Source: an uncultured Lachnospiraceae bacterium (GTDB lineage: Bacteria; Bacillota; Clostridia; Lachnospirales; Lachnospiraceae). Taken from it: a stretch of 50,758 nt of DNA. Both the position numbers and the translations under genes were made by a program. The notes beneath the pieces are model-generated. The model worked only from the letters and a program-made list of their open reading frames with translations, was not told where the DNA came from and ran no database searches. Where the stretch lies: positions 1-50,758 of the forward strand of contig CALWIA010000004.1 in assembly GCA_944380605.1 (NCBI GenBank), written 5' to 3'. Every line of letters begins with the position of its first letter. Position 1 is the stretch's first letter. Shown here piece after piece: positions 8,430 to 17,303 of this stretch.

Positions 8430-9950
8430 CTACAGCCCCAGAATCCGGAACACTCCGTCCAGATCCAGATTCCGCCGCAGTCCCTCCGCCAGCCGGTCGT
8501 ACTGGCCCTGTTTCCAGGCCTCATAATCCACCGGCCCGGCAGCCGCCGCTCCTTTTTTCTTCAAAAGCCCGTCCGCCACCGCCTCCGCGGCCCCGGGGCT
8601 GTCAAAAATCCCGTGGACATAGGTGCCGTAACAGCGGCCGTCGCTGACCCCGTCCTGTTTCATCCGTTTGGAATCCGCCTGGGTCTCCGAAAGGTACGTC
8701 AGCGGCAGCCGCTGCTCCCGCATCCGGGTGACCCCCATGTGGATCTCATACCCTTCCGCCGGCAGCCCCGACAGCCCCGACAGGGGTCCCGTCACCGTGC
8801 CGAACGCGCCGCTGACCCGGGTCCGCACCTTTTCCGTGCCGAACCGGGTGACGGCGGGAATCAGCCCCATGCCCCGCGCCGTCCGGGGGCCGTCGCTCTC
8901 CGCCCCCGCCTCGTCGGTCAGTTCCTCTCCCATCATCTGGTAGCCGCCGCAGATGCCGAACACCGGCACGCCCTGGGACGCCAGTTTCTGCACCGCCGCC
9001 TCCAGGCCGTTCCCCCGCATCCACAAAAGATCGCCGATGGTATTTTTGCTGCCCGGCAGGAAAATCAGGTCCGGACTGCCCAGTTCCGCCGAAGACGACA
9101 CATACCGCAGGCAGACCTCCGGCATACAGGAAAACACCTGAAAATCCGTAAAATTGGAAATTCTGGGGAAGCGGATCACGGCGATATCCGCCTGTCCCGC
9201 CCGGGCCGCCGCCTCCCGGCCGACCCCTTCCAGGCCGCTCTGCCCGTCTTCTTCCTCGATCCGCACGTCCAGCATGGGAATCACCCCCAGCACCGGGATC
9301 CCGCACAGCTCCTGCAGCATCCGGATCCCCGGTTCCAGCAGGCCCTTGTCCCCCCGGAACTTGTTGATCACCAGGCCTTTGATCCGCGCCCGTTCCTCCG
9401 GCTCCAGCAGCGCCGCCGTCCCGTACAGCTGGGCAAACACGCCGCCCCGGTCGATGTCCCCCGCCAGCAGCACCGGCGCGTCCACCAGCCGGGCCAGGCC
9501 CATGTTCACAATGTCGTCCTGCTTCAGATTGATTTCCGCCGGGCTTCCGGCCCCTTCCATCACGATCACGTCGTACTGCTGTTCCAGCCGGTGAAAGGAT
9601 TCCAGAATCCGGGGCACCAGCTGCTTTTTGAAGGCAAAATACTCCCGGGCCGGCATATTCCCTATGGGAACCCCCTGCACAATCACCTGGGACCCCATAT
9701 CCGACGTGGGCTTTAACAGCACCGGATTCATGTCCGCCGAAGGCTCGGCCCCCGCCGCCTCCGCCTGCACCGCCTGAGCTCGGCCCATTTCCAGCCCCTC
9801 ACGGGTAATATAAGAATTCAGCGCCATGTTCTGGGACTTGAAGGGAGCGGCCCGCAGCCCCTCCTGCTTCAGAATCCGCAGAAGCCCCGCCGTGAGAAAA
9901 CTCTTGCCGGCGCTGGACATGGTACCCTGTATCATCAGTTTCTTTGCCAC
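8430..9950 (-). CDS. cobQ: Cobyric acid synthase (glutamine-dependent amidotransferase)
   Basis: CobQ/CbiP amidates side chains b, d, e and g of adenosyl-cobyrinate diamide using glutamine and ATP. Residues 6-15 give the dethiobiotin-synthetase-like nucleotide site (MIQGTMSSAGKS). The class I glutamine amidotransferase domain has its nucleophile Cys at about 334 in FGICGGYQMMG and its His at about 446 in YGTYVHGIFD. I place the start at a GTG (9950), giving M-AKKLMIQGT as in homologues; an AAAGGAG site lies about 10 bases upstream. The reading frame stays open far upstream, but that part is anticoding to cbiB. A 122-base gap separates it from cbiB, the only sizeable gap in the operon. Confidence 0.95.
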   Translation of the reverse strand: MAKKLMIQGTMSSAGKSFLTAGLLRILKQEGLRAAPFKSQNMALNSYITREGLEMGRAQAVQAEAAGAEPSADMNPVLLKPTSDMGSQVIVQGVPIGNMPAREYFAFKKQLVPRILESFHRLEQQYDVIVMEGAGSPAEINLKQDDIVNMGLARLVDAPVLLAGDIDRGGVFAQLYGTAALLEPEERARIKGLVINKFRGDKGLLEPGIRMLQELCGIPVLGVIPMLDVRIEEEDGQSGLEGVGREAAARAGQADIAVIRFPRISNFTDFQVFSCMPEVCLRYVSSSAELGSPDLIFLPGSKNTIGDLLWMRGNGLEAAVQKLASQGVPVFGICGGYQMMGEELTDEAGAESDGPRTARGMGLIPAVTRFGTEKVRTRVSGAFGTVTGPLSGLSGLPAEGYEIHMGVTRMREQRLPLTYLSETQADSKRMKQDGVSDGRCYGTYVHGIFDSPGAAEAVADGLLKKKGAAAAGPVDYEAWKQGQYDRLAEGLRRNLDLDGVFRILGL

Positions 9951-10072
9951 CTGTCTGACTCTCCTTTCCTGCCCTTCCTGTCTGTCTGCCTCCGCCGCCG
10001 GGCCCCCGGCTGCCGCCGGACGCCCTGCCGCCGAGCCCACAGCCGCCGTCTCCGCCAGGCGCTCCGCCGGTC

Positions 10073-11074
10073 TCACCGCAAAATCAGCCAGACCGCCAGA
10101 AAGCGGAGCCCCAGAAGAAACGCCGCCGCCAGCGCCACCGTACCTTCCATCAGCCGGCAGGCCCTGGGGATATCTTCCGCCTCCGCCGGCCTTTTGCTGT
10201 CGCCGATCCAGGGCTTTGGCACCAATTTCCCAAAATACCAGGCGTCCCCCGCCAGCCGGATGCCCAGCGCCCCGGCGCAGGCCGCCTCCGTCTGGGCGGA
10301 ATTGGGACTCTTGTGCTGATACCGGTCCCGCAGAAATATCCGCAGCGCCCCTTTTCCGTCCATTCCCAAAAGCCCCGCCGCCAGAATCATGCAGACCCCC
10401 GACAGCCGAGCGGGAATCAGGTTCCACAGATCGTCCATCCGGGCACTGCACCATCCAAAATACCGGTACCGGTCGTTTTTATACCCCACCATGGAATCCA
10501 TGGTGTTTACCGCCTTGTAGACAAAGGCCAGAGGCGCGCCGCCGATGGCCATGTAAAACAGCGGAGCCGCCGCCCCGTCGGACGTATTTTCCGCCACGGT
10601 CTCCACCGCGGCCCGGATGATGCCTTCCTCCGACAGCGGCCTGGTATCCCTGCCCACAATCCTGGACACCGCGTACCTGGCCTGTTCCATGTCTTTCGCC
10701 TGCAGGCCGCGGTATACCTTCATGCTCTCCGTTCTCAGAGAGCGCACCGCCAGCAGCTGATAGCAGAAAAAACTCTCCAGCACCGCCGCCAGCAGAGGAT
10801 GCACCCGGGCCGCCGCCAAAAGCAGCGCCAGAGGGACCGCCCCCCAGAACAGCATCATCGCCGCCGTCAGGCAGATCCCCGCCGCCCGCTCTCCCCCCTG
10901 GCTTTGGGGAAACCGCCGCCGCAGCCAGGACTCCAGCCCCTGGATCATCCGGCCCATAGCCCGCACCGGATGGGGAAATCCTTCCGGATCGCCGAACCGC
11001 CGGTCCAGCGCCAGTCCCAAAACCATGGGCAGCACCGCCAGCGCCGCCGAAACCGCCGCTTCCGCCCCCGTCAT
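10073..11074 (-). CDS. cbiB: Adenosylcobinamide-phosphate synthase (CbiB/CobD)
   Basis: This membrane protein joins cobyric acid to aminopropanol (or its phosphate). The 333-residue sequence shows FGDPEGFPHPVRAMGRMI near residues 27-44, the family motif ETVAENTSDGAAAPLFYM around 157-174, and a C-terminal KSPNSAQTEAACAGALGIRL block. Several hydrophobic helices span the length. Its ATG overlaps the stop of the short CobU-like gene by 4 bases, which places it in the middle of the nucleotide-loop part of the operon. Confidence 0.95.
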   Translation of the reverse strand: MTGAEAAVSAALAVLPMVLGLALDRRFGDPEGFPHPVRAMGRMIQGLESWLRRRFPQSQGGERAAGICLTAAMMLFWGAVPLALLLAAARVHPLLAAVLESFFCYQLLAVRSLRTESMKVYRGLQAKDMEQARYAVSRIVGRDTRPLSEEGIIRAAVETVAENTSDGAAAPLFYMAIGGAPLAFVYKAVNTMDSMVGYKNDRYRYFGWCSARMDDLWNLIPARLSGVCMILAAGLLGMDGKGALRIFLRDRYQHKSPNSAQTEAACAGALGIRLAGDAWYFGKLVPKPWIGDSKRPAEAEDIPRACRLMEGTVALAAAFLLGLRFLAVWLILR

Positions 11075-11472
11075 CGGATCCGCGCCCCCGCGCCGCAGAT
11101 GACCCGCCAGACCTCCCGGGAATGGGCCGCCAGAATCTGCCCCGCCTCTCCGGCGGCTTCCCGGAACCGGCGTTCTTCCGCCTCCATGGGCACGATTCCG
11201 CAGCCCACCTCATCCATGGTCACCAGCAGTTCCGGCTGCCGCTCTTCCATCTCCCGGACCAGGGCTTCAAACCGCTGCCGGTCCCAGCTGCCCTCCTGCA
11301 CCTCCCGGCGCACCCACCGGTGCACGTGGCACAAAAGATCCAGGTGCTTCCATTCCTCCGGCGGCACCTGGTCCGCTTCTCCCTCTTTCCGCGTCTCCGG
11401 GTCCCTTCCCGTCTCCAGGGTTCTGGCAAAGGCCGTCTTGCCCTGCCAGGCCCCTCCTGTAATCAGTCTCAT
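11071..11472 (-). CDS. Short second CobU-like protein (adenosylcobinamide kinase/guanylyltransferase family)
   Basis: A 133-residue relative of CobU. It keeps a P-loop at residues 6-13 (GGAWQGKT) and the late CobU motif DEVGCGIVP at 87-95, followed by the R-R-F-R and G-x-x-x-Q-I-L-A pattern. It lacks the middle part, where full CobU has the guanylylated-His and substrate region. The start at 11472 is chosen because the ATG overlaps the cobS stop (ATGA) and a GGGAGGA site sits 5 bases upstream; the ATG six bases further up would be too close to that site. A full-length cobU lies only 0.8 kb away, so this one may do only part of the reaction or be regulatory. Confidence 0.75.
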   Translation of the reverse strand: MRLITGGAWQGKTAFARTLETGRDPETRKEGEADQVPPEEWKHLDLLCHVHRWVRREVQEGSWDRQRFEALVREMEERQPELLVTMDEVGCGIVPMEAEERRFREAAGEAGQILAAHSREVWRVICGAGARIR

Positions 11473-12251
11473 ATCCATCCTCCCGTCTGCCACAGATGCG
11501 TCCCTGCCAGACCCGCTAACAAAAGCAGTTCCGACGTCTGCAGGTAATACCCCGCCAGGTCGCCGGTCACGCCGCCAAATTCCTTCTTTGCCATGTGCAG
11601 ATATTTAAAAAACCATCCGGCCGCCAGCGCCGCCGTCACAAACACCTCCGGCATCCCCGCCGTCCGGGCCAGGAACCAGAAAGAAACCGCCAGGTACCCG
11701 GCCGCCGCCAGACCCGCCGTCCGCTTCTTCGCGTCTTTGGAAAAAGCCGCCGCCAGCCCATCCGGCTTCGCCTTGGGCGCTGACACCACCGCCCAGGCGC
11801 TTAAAGCCCGGGTGATCACGTACACCGCCCCCACCGCCGGCAGCCGGTCCGCCGGCAGCAGAGAAAACGCCGCCAGGTAGCACAGCAGATACACCCCGCA
11901 GCCCACCGCCGCGAAAGCGCCGATATGGGGATCCTTCAGAATCTCCAGCTTCTGCTGCCGCTCCCCCCAGGAAGCCCTGGCGTCGGTCACGTCCAGGAAC
12001 CCGTCCATGTGAATGCCCCCGGTGATCCCAATGGGCAGCGCCGTGCCGGCGGCGGCGTAAAACAGGCTGCCCTCCAGCCCCATGCGCCGGCAGAACAGGC
12101 CGAAGCCCCACAATGCCGCACCCATAACCGCGCCTACCAGAGGAAAAAAACAAAGCGCGTATTCCATCCGTTCCCGGGTCCAGGCAATCCGCGGCATGGG
12201 AATCCGGGAATACATGGAAAACGCGATGATCAAACCGCCCGCGAACTTCAT
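11469..12251 (-). CDS. cobS: Adenosylcobinamide-GDP ribazoletransferase (cobalamin synthase)
   Basis: CobS is the integral membrane enzyme that joins adenosylcobinamide-GDP to alpha-ribazole (phosphate), the last assembly step of cobalamin. The 260-residue sequence has the conserved opening LIIAFSMYSRIPMP and the acidic catalytic motif GGIHMDGFLDVTDA at about 77-90. Several hydrophobic helices follow, with a C-terminal KEFGGVTGDLAGYYLQ segment. It overlaps cobU upstream and the short cobU-like gene downstream by 4 bases each, so the three are likely to be made in fixed proportion. Confidence 0.95.
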   Translation of the reverse strand: MKFAGGLIIAFSMYSRIPMPRIAWTRERMEYALCFFPLVGAVMGAALWGFGLFCRRMGLEGSLFYAAAGTALPIGITGGIHMDGFLDVTDARASWGERQQKLEILKDPHIGAFAAVGCGVYLLCYLAAFSLLPADRLPAVGAVYVITRALSAWAVVSAPKAKPDGLAAAFSKDAKKRTAGLAAAGYLAVSFWFLARTAGMPEVFVTAALAAGWFFKYLHMAKKEFGGVTGDLAGYYLQTSELLLLAGLAGTHLWQTGGWI

Positions 12252-12817
12252 CCTCTCCCGCGCCCTCCTTCCCGATTTTCCCGTTCAAGCACCGGCACCG
12301 CCACGCCGTAGACCACCTCCGTCACCCGGTCCGCCTCCGCTCCCAGGCGGGCGTGGACGCGGCCGGCTATCTGCCGGAACCGTTCCGTCTCCGGGTCGTA
12401 GACCGTCCCGTCGGAAAAAATCTCATTGGTCACCACAACCAGCGCCCTGACCTGGCGTTTCAGCCTCAGCACATCTTCCGTCACCAGATCCGCCAGTTCC
12501 TCCCGTCGGATGGATGGATCGTAAAACAAATTGGAAAGCAGATTGGTCAGACATTCCAGAAGCACCAGGCTGTCCGCCGGAAAAGGCGGCAGCTGGGAGA
12601 GACGGCCATAGTGCTCCACGGTCTCAAATCCCTTTCCCTGCCGCATCTGCCGGTGCCGCCGGATCCTGGTTTCGCATTCCCCGTCCCAGGGCCGCATGGT
12701 CGCCAGGTAAAACCTGCGCCCGGCCCCCAGCCGGTCCGCCGTCTCCCCCGCCAGCCCCTCGGCATAGGCAGACTTTCCGCTGCCGCTGCCGCCGGTGATG
12801 ATGTACAAAAGGCCCAT
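12248..12817 (-). CDS. cobU: Bifunctional adenosylcobinamide kinase / guanylyltransferase
   Basis: CobU phosphorylates adenosylcobinamide and then attaches GMP. The 189-residue protein begins MGLLYIITGGSGSGKS, giving the P-loop at 9-16. It continues with FYLATMRPWDGECETRIRRH, which matches the conserved Y-x-A-T/D-E-M-RI-x-x-H segment containing the guanylylated histidine. Later come LLECLTNLLSNLF and VVVTNEIFSDGTVYDPETERFR. The upstream part of the open frame is anticoding to cobT, so I start at 12817. It is 17 bases downstream of cobT and overlaps cobS. Confidence 0.93.
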   Translation of the reverse strand: MGLLYIITGGSGSGKSAYAEGLAGETADRLGAGRRFYLATMRPWDGECETRIRRHRQMRQGKGFETVEHYGRLSQLPPFPADSLVLLECLTNLLSNLFYDPSIRREELADLVTEDVLRLKRQVRALVVVTNEIFSDGTVYDPETERFRQIAGRVHARLGAEADRVTEVVYGVAVPVLERENREGGRGRG

Positions 12818-12834
12818 ATCGCTCCTTCCCGCCG

Positions 12835-13902
12835 CTACAGCGGCCGGTATTCCTCGATCTGAATATCCTGAAACGTGCTCATGTGCAGGTAGATGTCCGC
12901 CGCCATGGCAAGCATCGGCAGCACCGCCATGGCTCCGGTTCCCTCGCCCAGGTGCAGGCCGGCGGCAATGGGGGCTTCCAGCCCCAGTTCCTCCAGAATC
13001 CGCCGCCCCGCCGGTTCCCCAGGCACATGGGAAGCCAGCAGAACCTCCCGCGCCGCCGGGCACAGGCGCGCCGCCGCCAGCGCCGCCGCCAGGGTGATCA
13101 CCCCGTCCAGCACCACCGGCATCCCGCAGATGGCTCCGCCCAGGCACGCGCCCGCCAGGCCCGCCAGGTCCAGGCCGCCCACCTTAGCCAGCACGTCCAT
13201 GGCGTCCGCCCGGTCCGGCCGGTGCAGGGCGATGGCGTCCCGGATCACCTGTACCTTCCGGGCCACCCCCTCCCGGGACAGACCGGCGCCGGGCCCGGTC
13301 ATTTCCTCCGGATCCGCCCCCAGAAGCACCGAAGCAACCGCCGCCGCCGTGGTGGTGTTGCCGATGCCCATCTCGCCCAGGGCCAGCAGGTCGCAGCCGG
13401 CTTTCTTCTGTTCCACGGCCATCCGGACGCCGGTTTCCACCGCCTCCTCCGCCTCCTGCCGGGTCATGGCCGGCTCCCGCCGCAGGTTGCGGGTCCCCCA
13501 GGCGATTTTCTGCCGCTCAAGAGGCCAGACCTGGCCGCAGTCCGCCAGCGCGTCCGCCACCCCGATGTCCACCGGCACCACCCGGGCCCCGGCCATACGG
13601 GCCATACGGCAGACGCTGGCGTCTCCTTTGGTAAAATTCCGGGTCACCACCGCCGTCACGTTCTGGCCGGTCTGGGTCACCCCTTCCTCTACCACGCCGT
13701 TGTCCGCGCAGAAAATCAAAAGCGTCCGGTTTTCCAGACGGATCTGGTCCGTCCCCTGGACCGCGGCGATTTTCACCACCATGTCCTCCAGAAGCCCCAG
13801 CCCATGCAGCGGCTTGGCCACATGGTCCCATCGGGCCTTCGCCCGCTCTGCCGCCTCCCGCGAAGGCGCCTTCACCCGTTCCAGTTCTTCCTCCAGCGTC
13901 AT
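12835..13902 (-). CDS. cobT: Nicotinate-nucleotide--dimethylbenzimidazole phosphoribosyltransferase
   Basis: CobT activates the lower-ligand base (dimethylbenzimidazole or another benzimidazole or purine) to its alpha-ribotide. The 355-residue length matches the family. Conserved parts include FCADNGVVEEGVTQTGQ, ALGEMGIGNTTTAAAV and, near the C-terminus, GLHLGEGTGAM, whose glutamate at about 320 corresponds to the catalytic base. No bluB or bza genes are in the window, so the native lower ligand cannot be told. The start overlaps the cbiA stop by 4 bases. Confidence 0.96.
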   Translation of the reverse strand: MTLEEELERVKAPSREAAERAKARWDHVAKPLHGLGLLEDMVVKIAAVQGTDQIRLENRTLLIFCADNGVVEEGVTQTGQNVTAVVTRNFTKGDASVCRMARMAGARVVPVDIGVADALADCGQVWPLERQKIAWGTRNLRREPAMTRQEAEEAVETGVRMAVEQKKAGCDLLALGEMGIGNTTTAAAVASVLLGADPEEMTGPGAGLSREGVARKVQVIRDAIALHRPDRADAMDVLAKVGGLDLAGLAGACLGGAICGMPVVLDGVITLAAALAAARLCPAAREVLLASHVPGEPAGRRILEELGLEAPIAAGLHLGEGTGAMAVLPMLAMAADIYLHMSTFQDIQIEEYRPL

Positions 13903-15275
13903 ATATGTCCCTGCCTTTCAAACAATCTGCACCCATCCAGCCAGCGCTTTGCAAACCGGCGGTTGGAAGGGTAATACAAATGGGGAAATCCGCACAGCTG
14001 GTATCCATGGCTTCGCATACAGTCCCAGCCGCGGCCGCCCAGAGGCTTTTTGGCCCGCCAGTCCCTCCCCGGATTTTCGCTTTCCCAGTAGTGAAATTCA
14101 TGGCCCCGGATGGATCCCTCCAGACAGGCGTCCCCGTTCTCCACCGTCAGGGAAATATAGCCGAACCGCCCCGACCGGCCCTTGTAAAACGCCTTTTCCG
14201 GAAAAACGCCGGCCATGGGAAACTGCCGCCCCTCCCGGTCTTCCAAAGCCCGGTGCAGATACAGAAAACCGCCGCATTCCGCAAGCATCGGCATGCCCGC
14301 CTCTGCCGCCGCCCTGACCGCCTCCCGCATGGACCGGTTCTCTGACAGCCGTCCGGCGTACAGCTCCGGATAGCCGCCGCCAAGCAGCAGCCCCGCCGTG
14401 CCCTCCGGCAGTTTCTCATCCTCCATGGGGCTGAAAAACACGATCCGCGCTCCCAACCGCTCCAGAAGCCGCAGATTTTCCTCATAATAAAAACAAAACG
14501 CCGCGTCCCGGGCCGCCGCCACCGTCACCGGCCGCCCGGCCTTTTCCTCCGCTTCCGCTTCCACGGCCAGAGGAGGCGCTTCCCCGGCCAGCCGCCGCAG
14601 GCCCTCCAGGTCCAGATACCGGGCCGCCAGCCGCCCCATGGCGTCCAGCTGCCGCCGCAGCCCGTCCATCTCCTCCGGCAGCGCCAGTCCCAGATGCCGG
14701 CTTTCCAGGCGAAATTCCTCACAATCCGGCAGGGTTCCGAACAGCCGGACCCCTTCCGCCTCCAGCGCCGGCCGCAGCCGCTCCCCCAGGGCCGGACTGG
14801 TCCGGTTCAGGATCACTCCCCGGATCCGGCTGTCCCGCCGGTAGGTCACAAACCCCCGCACCTGGGCCGCCAGGGACAAACTGACGCCCCGGCCGTCCAG
14901 AATCAGCACCGCCGGCGTATCCGTGGCCGCCGCCGTCCCGTAGGCCGAAGCCTGGTCGGTGCAGCCGCCCAGGCCGTCGTAATAGCCCATGACCCCTTCT
15001 ATCAGGGTCAGGTCCTTTCCCGCCGCCTGCCGGGCCGTCAGCTGCCTCATTTCTTCCGGTTCCATAAAAAAACCGTCCAGGTTCCGGCAGGGCGCGCCCA
15101 GGGCCTGTCGGTGAAACAGCGGATCGATATAGTCCGGCCCGCATTTGAACACCGAAAGCCGCAGCCCTTCCTGCTGCCACGCCCGGATCAGGGCGCAGGC
15201 CACGGCCGTCTTGCCGCATCCGCTGCCCGCCGCCGCCAGAAGCAGCCGCGGCGCGGCTGTCAGAGTCTCCTTCAC
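13899..15275 (-). CDS. cbiA: Cobyrinate a,c-diamide synthase
   Basis: CbiA amidates the a and c side chains of cobyrinate with glutamine and ATP. The 458-residue protein has a P-loop at 17-23 (GSGCGKT), then FKCGPDYIDPLFH and LIEGVMGYYDG. The C-terminal glutamine amidotransferase domain has its nucleophile at about 334 (AECGGFLYLH) and its His at about 432 (GFPHLYYPSN). I choose a GTG start at 15275: it overlaps the cbiT stop as GTGA, has an AAAGGGGG site about 8 bases upstream, and gives the family-length protein. The open frame upstream is anticoding to cbiT. Confidence 0.94.
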   Translation of the reverse strand: MKETLTAAPRLLLAAAGSGCGKTAVACALIRAWQQEGLRLSVFKCGPDYIDPLFHRQALGAPCRNLDGFFMEPEEMRQLTARQAAGKDLTLIEGVMGYYDGLGGCTDQASAYGTAAATDTPAVLILDGRGVSLSLAAQVRGFVTYRRDSRIRGVILNRTSPALGERLRPALEAEGVRLFGTLPDCEEFRLESRHLGLALPEEMDGLRRQLDAMGRLAARYLDLEGLRRLAGEAPPLAVEAEAEEKAGRPVTVAAARDAAFCFYYEENLRLLERLGARIVFFSPMEDEKLPEGTAGLLLGGGYPELYAGRLSENRSMREAVRAAAEAGMPMLAECGGFLYLHRALEDREGRQFPMAGVFPEKAFYKGRSGRFGYISLTVENGDACLEGSIRGHEFHYWESENPGRDWRAKKPLGGRGWDCMRSHGYQLCGFPHLYYPSNRRFAKRWLDGCRLFERQGHI

Positions 15276-15844
15276 AGCCCCGGCCCCCTTTCTTCGCCGC
15301 CAAAGGCCGCCACATAGACCGGGTTCATCCCTTCCATCAGGTGGTACCCGCCCAGCACCCGGCCCCGGGACGCCTGCAGCGCGCACAGATCCGCCTCCAC
15401 GCCGTTTTTTTCCAGCCACGCAAGCAGCCGCCCCAGGGTTTCCAGCGCCGCCGCGTTTACCACAATACGGACCCGGGGGTTTTTCTCCCGCAGGCCATAG
15501 AGAATCTCCTCCAGCCGTCCGCCGCTGCCGCCCACAAAGGCGTGGGTGGGAGCCGGCAGCCCGGCGAAAGCCTCCGGCGCCTCTTCCGGCACCAGCCGCA
15601 CCGCCTCCGCCCCGAACCGGGCCCGGTTCTGTTCCAGCAGGGAAAGGGCTTCCGGATCCCGCTCTATGGCGTACACCGTTCCCCCGGCCAGCTGCCGGGA
15701 CGCCTCTATGGAAATGGATCCGGTACCCGCCCCCACGTCGTAGAGCACCGCCCCCGGCGTCAGGTCCAGCTTGGCGATGGAAACCGCCCGCACCTCTTCC
15801 TTGGTCATCGGCGTCCGCCCCCGGACAAACCACTGATCTCTCAC
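15272..15844 (-). CDS. cbiT: Cobalt-precorrin-6B C15-methyltransferase (decarboxylating)
   Basis: CbiT methylates C15 and removes the C12 acetate carboxylate of cobalt-precorrin-6B. The 190-residue protein is a class I S-adenosylmethionine methyltransferase with the glycine loop DVGAGTG at about 36-42, preceded by MTKEEVRAVSIAKL, the usual CbiT opening. PTHAFVGGSGGRLEEIL is the characteristic middle motif. Four bases separate it from the CbiJ-CbiE fusion upstream. With CbiE fused to CbiJ, CbiT stands alone here, unlike the CobL-type CbiE-CbiT fusion. Confidence 0.94.
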   Translation of the reverse strand: MRDQWFVRGRTPMTKEEVRAVSIAKLDLTPGAVLYDVGAGTGSISIEASRQLAGGTVYAIERDPEALSLLEQNRARFGAEAVRLVPEEAPEAFAGLPAPTHAFVGGSGGRLEEILYGLREKNPRVRIVVNAAALETLGRLLAWLEKNGVEADLCALQASRGRVLGGYHLMEGMNPVYVAAFGGEERGPGL

Positions 15845-15848
15845 CGTC

Positions 15849-17303
15849 TTACCTCCTTATGAGCATGGCGCAGAGGCCGTCAAACCGTGTCTCTCCCATC
15901 TGCGACGCCGCCGCCGTCACCACCCGTTCCTCCGGGTAGGACAGCCGTTCTCCCACTGTTACCCGGGCGTCTCCGTACCCTGCCTCCGTCAGCTGCCGGC
16001 AGACCTGGGCCGCGCCGTCTCCGCCTTCCAGCAGCAAAAACACCTGGGCATGGTCCCGCAGCAGCGCCGCCGCGTCCGCCTCCCGTCCGTGGCGGCTGGC
16101 GGGATACACCTGCTGCCAGGAAATCCCCATCCGGGCGCACAAAAACGCCATCGAAGATATGCCGGCCACCGTACGCACGTCAAAGGCTTCGCCTCCTGCC
16201 GCTTCCCGGCGCTTTGCCTCCCGCCGGAACCCTTCCGCCCCGCTGTAAAATCCCGGGTCCCCGGAATACACCACCGCCAGGGAAGCCAGTTCCGGATGTT
16301 TTTCAAACCAGTCCAGGATTCCTTCGCTGCCGTAGCCAGCGTACACCGGCTTTCCTTTCAAAAGTTCCCCCGCGCTTTCCAGCATCCGGGGCGCGCCGGC
16401 GGCAGCCGCCGCCTGCCGCAGCACCCGCTCCGCCTCCAGCGTCCGCTGTTCCGGTCCGCCCATGCCGATGCCTGTCAGGAAAATCTGCCGCTTTTGTTCC
16501 GTGCCCAGCCGCGCCAGCCTCCGGCAGGCTTCCTCCGCCGATATGCCGGACTCCTGCCGCGGCCGGCCGATGACCACCGCCGGAATCCCCAGCCGAGCCG
16601 CCGCTTCCATCTTCTCCGCGAATCCGCCGGCAGCTCCCGACTCCTTGGTCACCAGATACGCCGCCTGCACCGCCTGCATCATGGCTGCGTTTAAGTCCGC
16701 GGAAAACGGTCCCTGCATGGCGATGACGTGGCCCCTGGCAAACCCCATGGCCTCGCACTGGGCCAGCACCCGGCTGTCCGGCAGCACCCGGACGTAGATC
16801 CGTTCCTGCCAGTTCTCCAGCCGGGCAAAAGCCTCCAGCTCCTTGCTTCCCGTGGTGACAAACACCGGCCCCCGGGTTCCCGCCAGCGCCTCGGCCGCTT
16901 CCGCCGCGTCCCTTACATACCGGATCCGCGGCGTTTCTTCCCCGCCGGCGCCCGCCGCCCTGGCCGCTTCCGCTCCGGACTGCCGCACCACCCGCAGGCA
17001 GTCTATCCCCGTCTTCTCGCAGGCCAGGCGGATGTTTTCCGACGCCTGGACCGCGTAAGGGTGGGTGGCGTCCAGCACCAGGACGGGCCAGAGCTGCCCC
17101 AGCAGCTTGGCCATCTCCTCCGCCGTCCTGGCCCCGGTCTCCCGACGGACCCACTCCGTCTCCGGCAGCAGCTCTTCCCCGTAGGAAGACACCACGCACA
17201 CCGCGCAGCGGATCCCCCGCTGCCCGCAGAAATCCGCCAGCTGCCGCCCTTCCGTGGTCCCGCCGAAGATCACCGCCTGGACCGGCGTCCCGGCCCCGCT
17301 CAC
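15849..17303 (-). CDS. cbiJ-cbiE: CbiJ-CbiE fusion: cobalt-precorrin-6A reductase + C5 methyltransferase
   Basis: A 484-residue two-domain enzyme. Residues 9-268 are a CbiJ/CobK NAD(P)H-dependent reductase: VIFGGTTEGRQLA, LDATHPYAVQASENI, GPFSADLN and LVTKESGAAGGFAEK. Residues 273-484 are a CbiE-type tetrapyrrole methylase: IFLTGIGMGGPEQRTLEAE, VVYSGDPGFYSGAEGF and VAGISSMAFLCARMG. Together they would do two successive corrin-ring steps. The GTG start at 17303 overlaps the cbiH stop (GTGA) and has an AAAGGGAG site 6 bases upstream; homologous reductases begin close to this point. The much longer open frame upstream is only anticoding to cbiH. Confidence 0.93.
   Translation of the reverse strand: MSGAGTPVQAVIFGGTTEGRQLADFCGQRGIRCAVCVVSSYGEELLPETEWVRRETGARTAEEMAKLLGQLWPVLVLDATHPYAVQASENIRLACEKTGIDCLRVVRQSGAEAARAAGAGGEETPRIRYVRDAAEAAEALAGTRGPVFVTTGSKELEAFARLENWQERIYVRVLPDSRVLAQCEAMGFARGHVIAMQGPFSADLNAAMMQAVQAAYLVTKESGAAGGFAEKMEAAARLGIPAVVIGRPRQESGISAEEACRRLARLGTEQKRQIFLTGIGMGGPEQRTLEAERVLRQAAAAAGAPRMLESAGELLKGKPVYAGYGSEGILDWFEKHPELASLAVVYSGDPGFYSGAEGFRREAKRREAAGGEAFDVRTVAGISSMAFLCARMGISWQQVYPASRHGREADAAALLRDHAQVFLLLEGGDGAAQVCRQLTEAGYGDARVTVGERLSYPEERVVTAAASQMGETRFDGLCAMLIRR

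Noticed and set aside
9951..10454. Upstream extension of the cobQ frame to 10454
   Set aside because: The added residues are Gly/Ala/Arg-rich shadow sequence anticoding to cbiB. The GTG at 9950 has a ribosome site and matches known CobQ starts.
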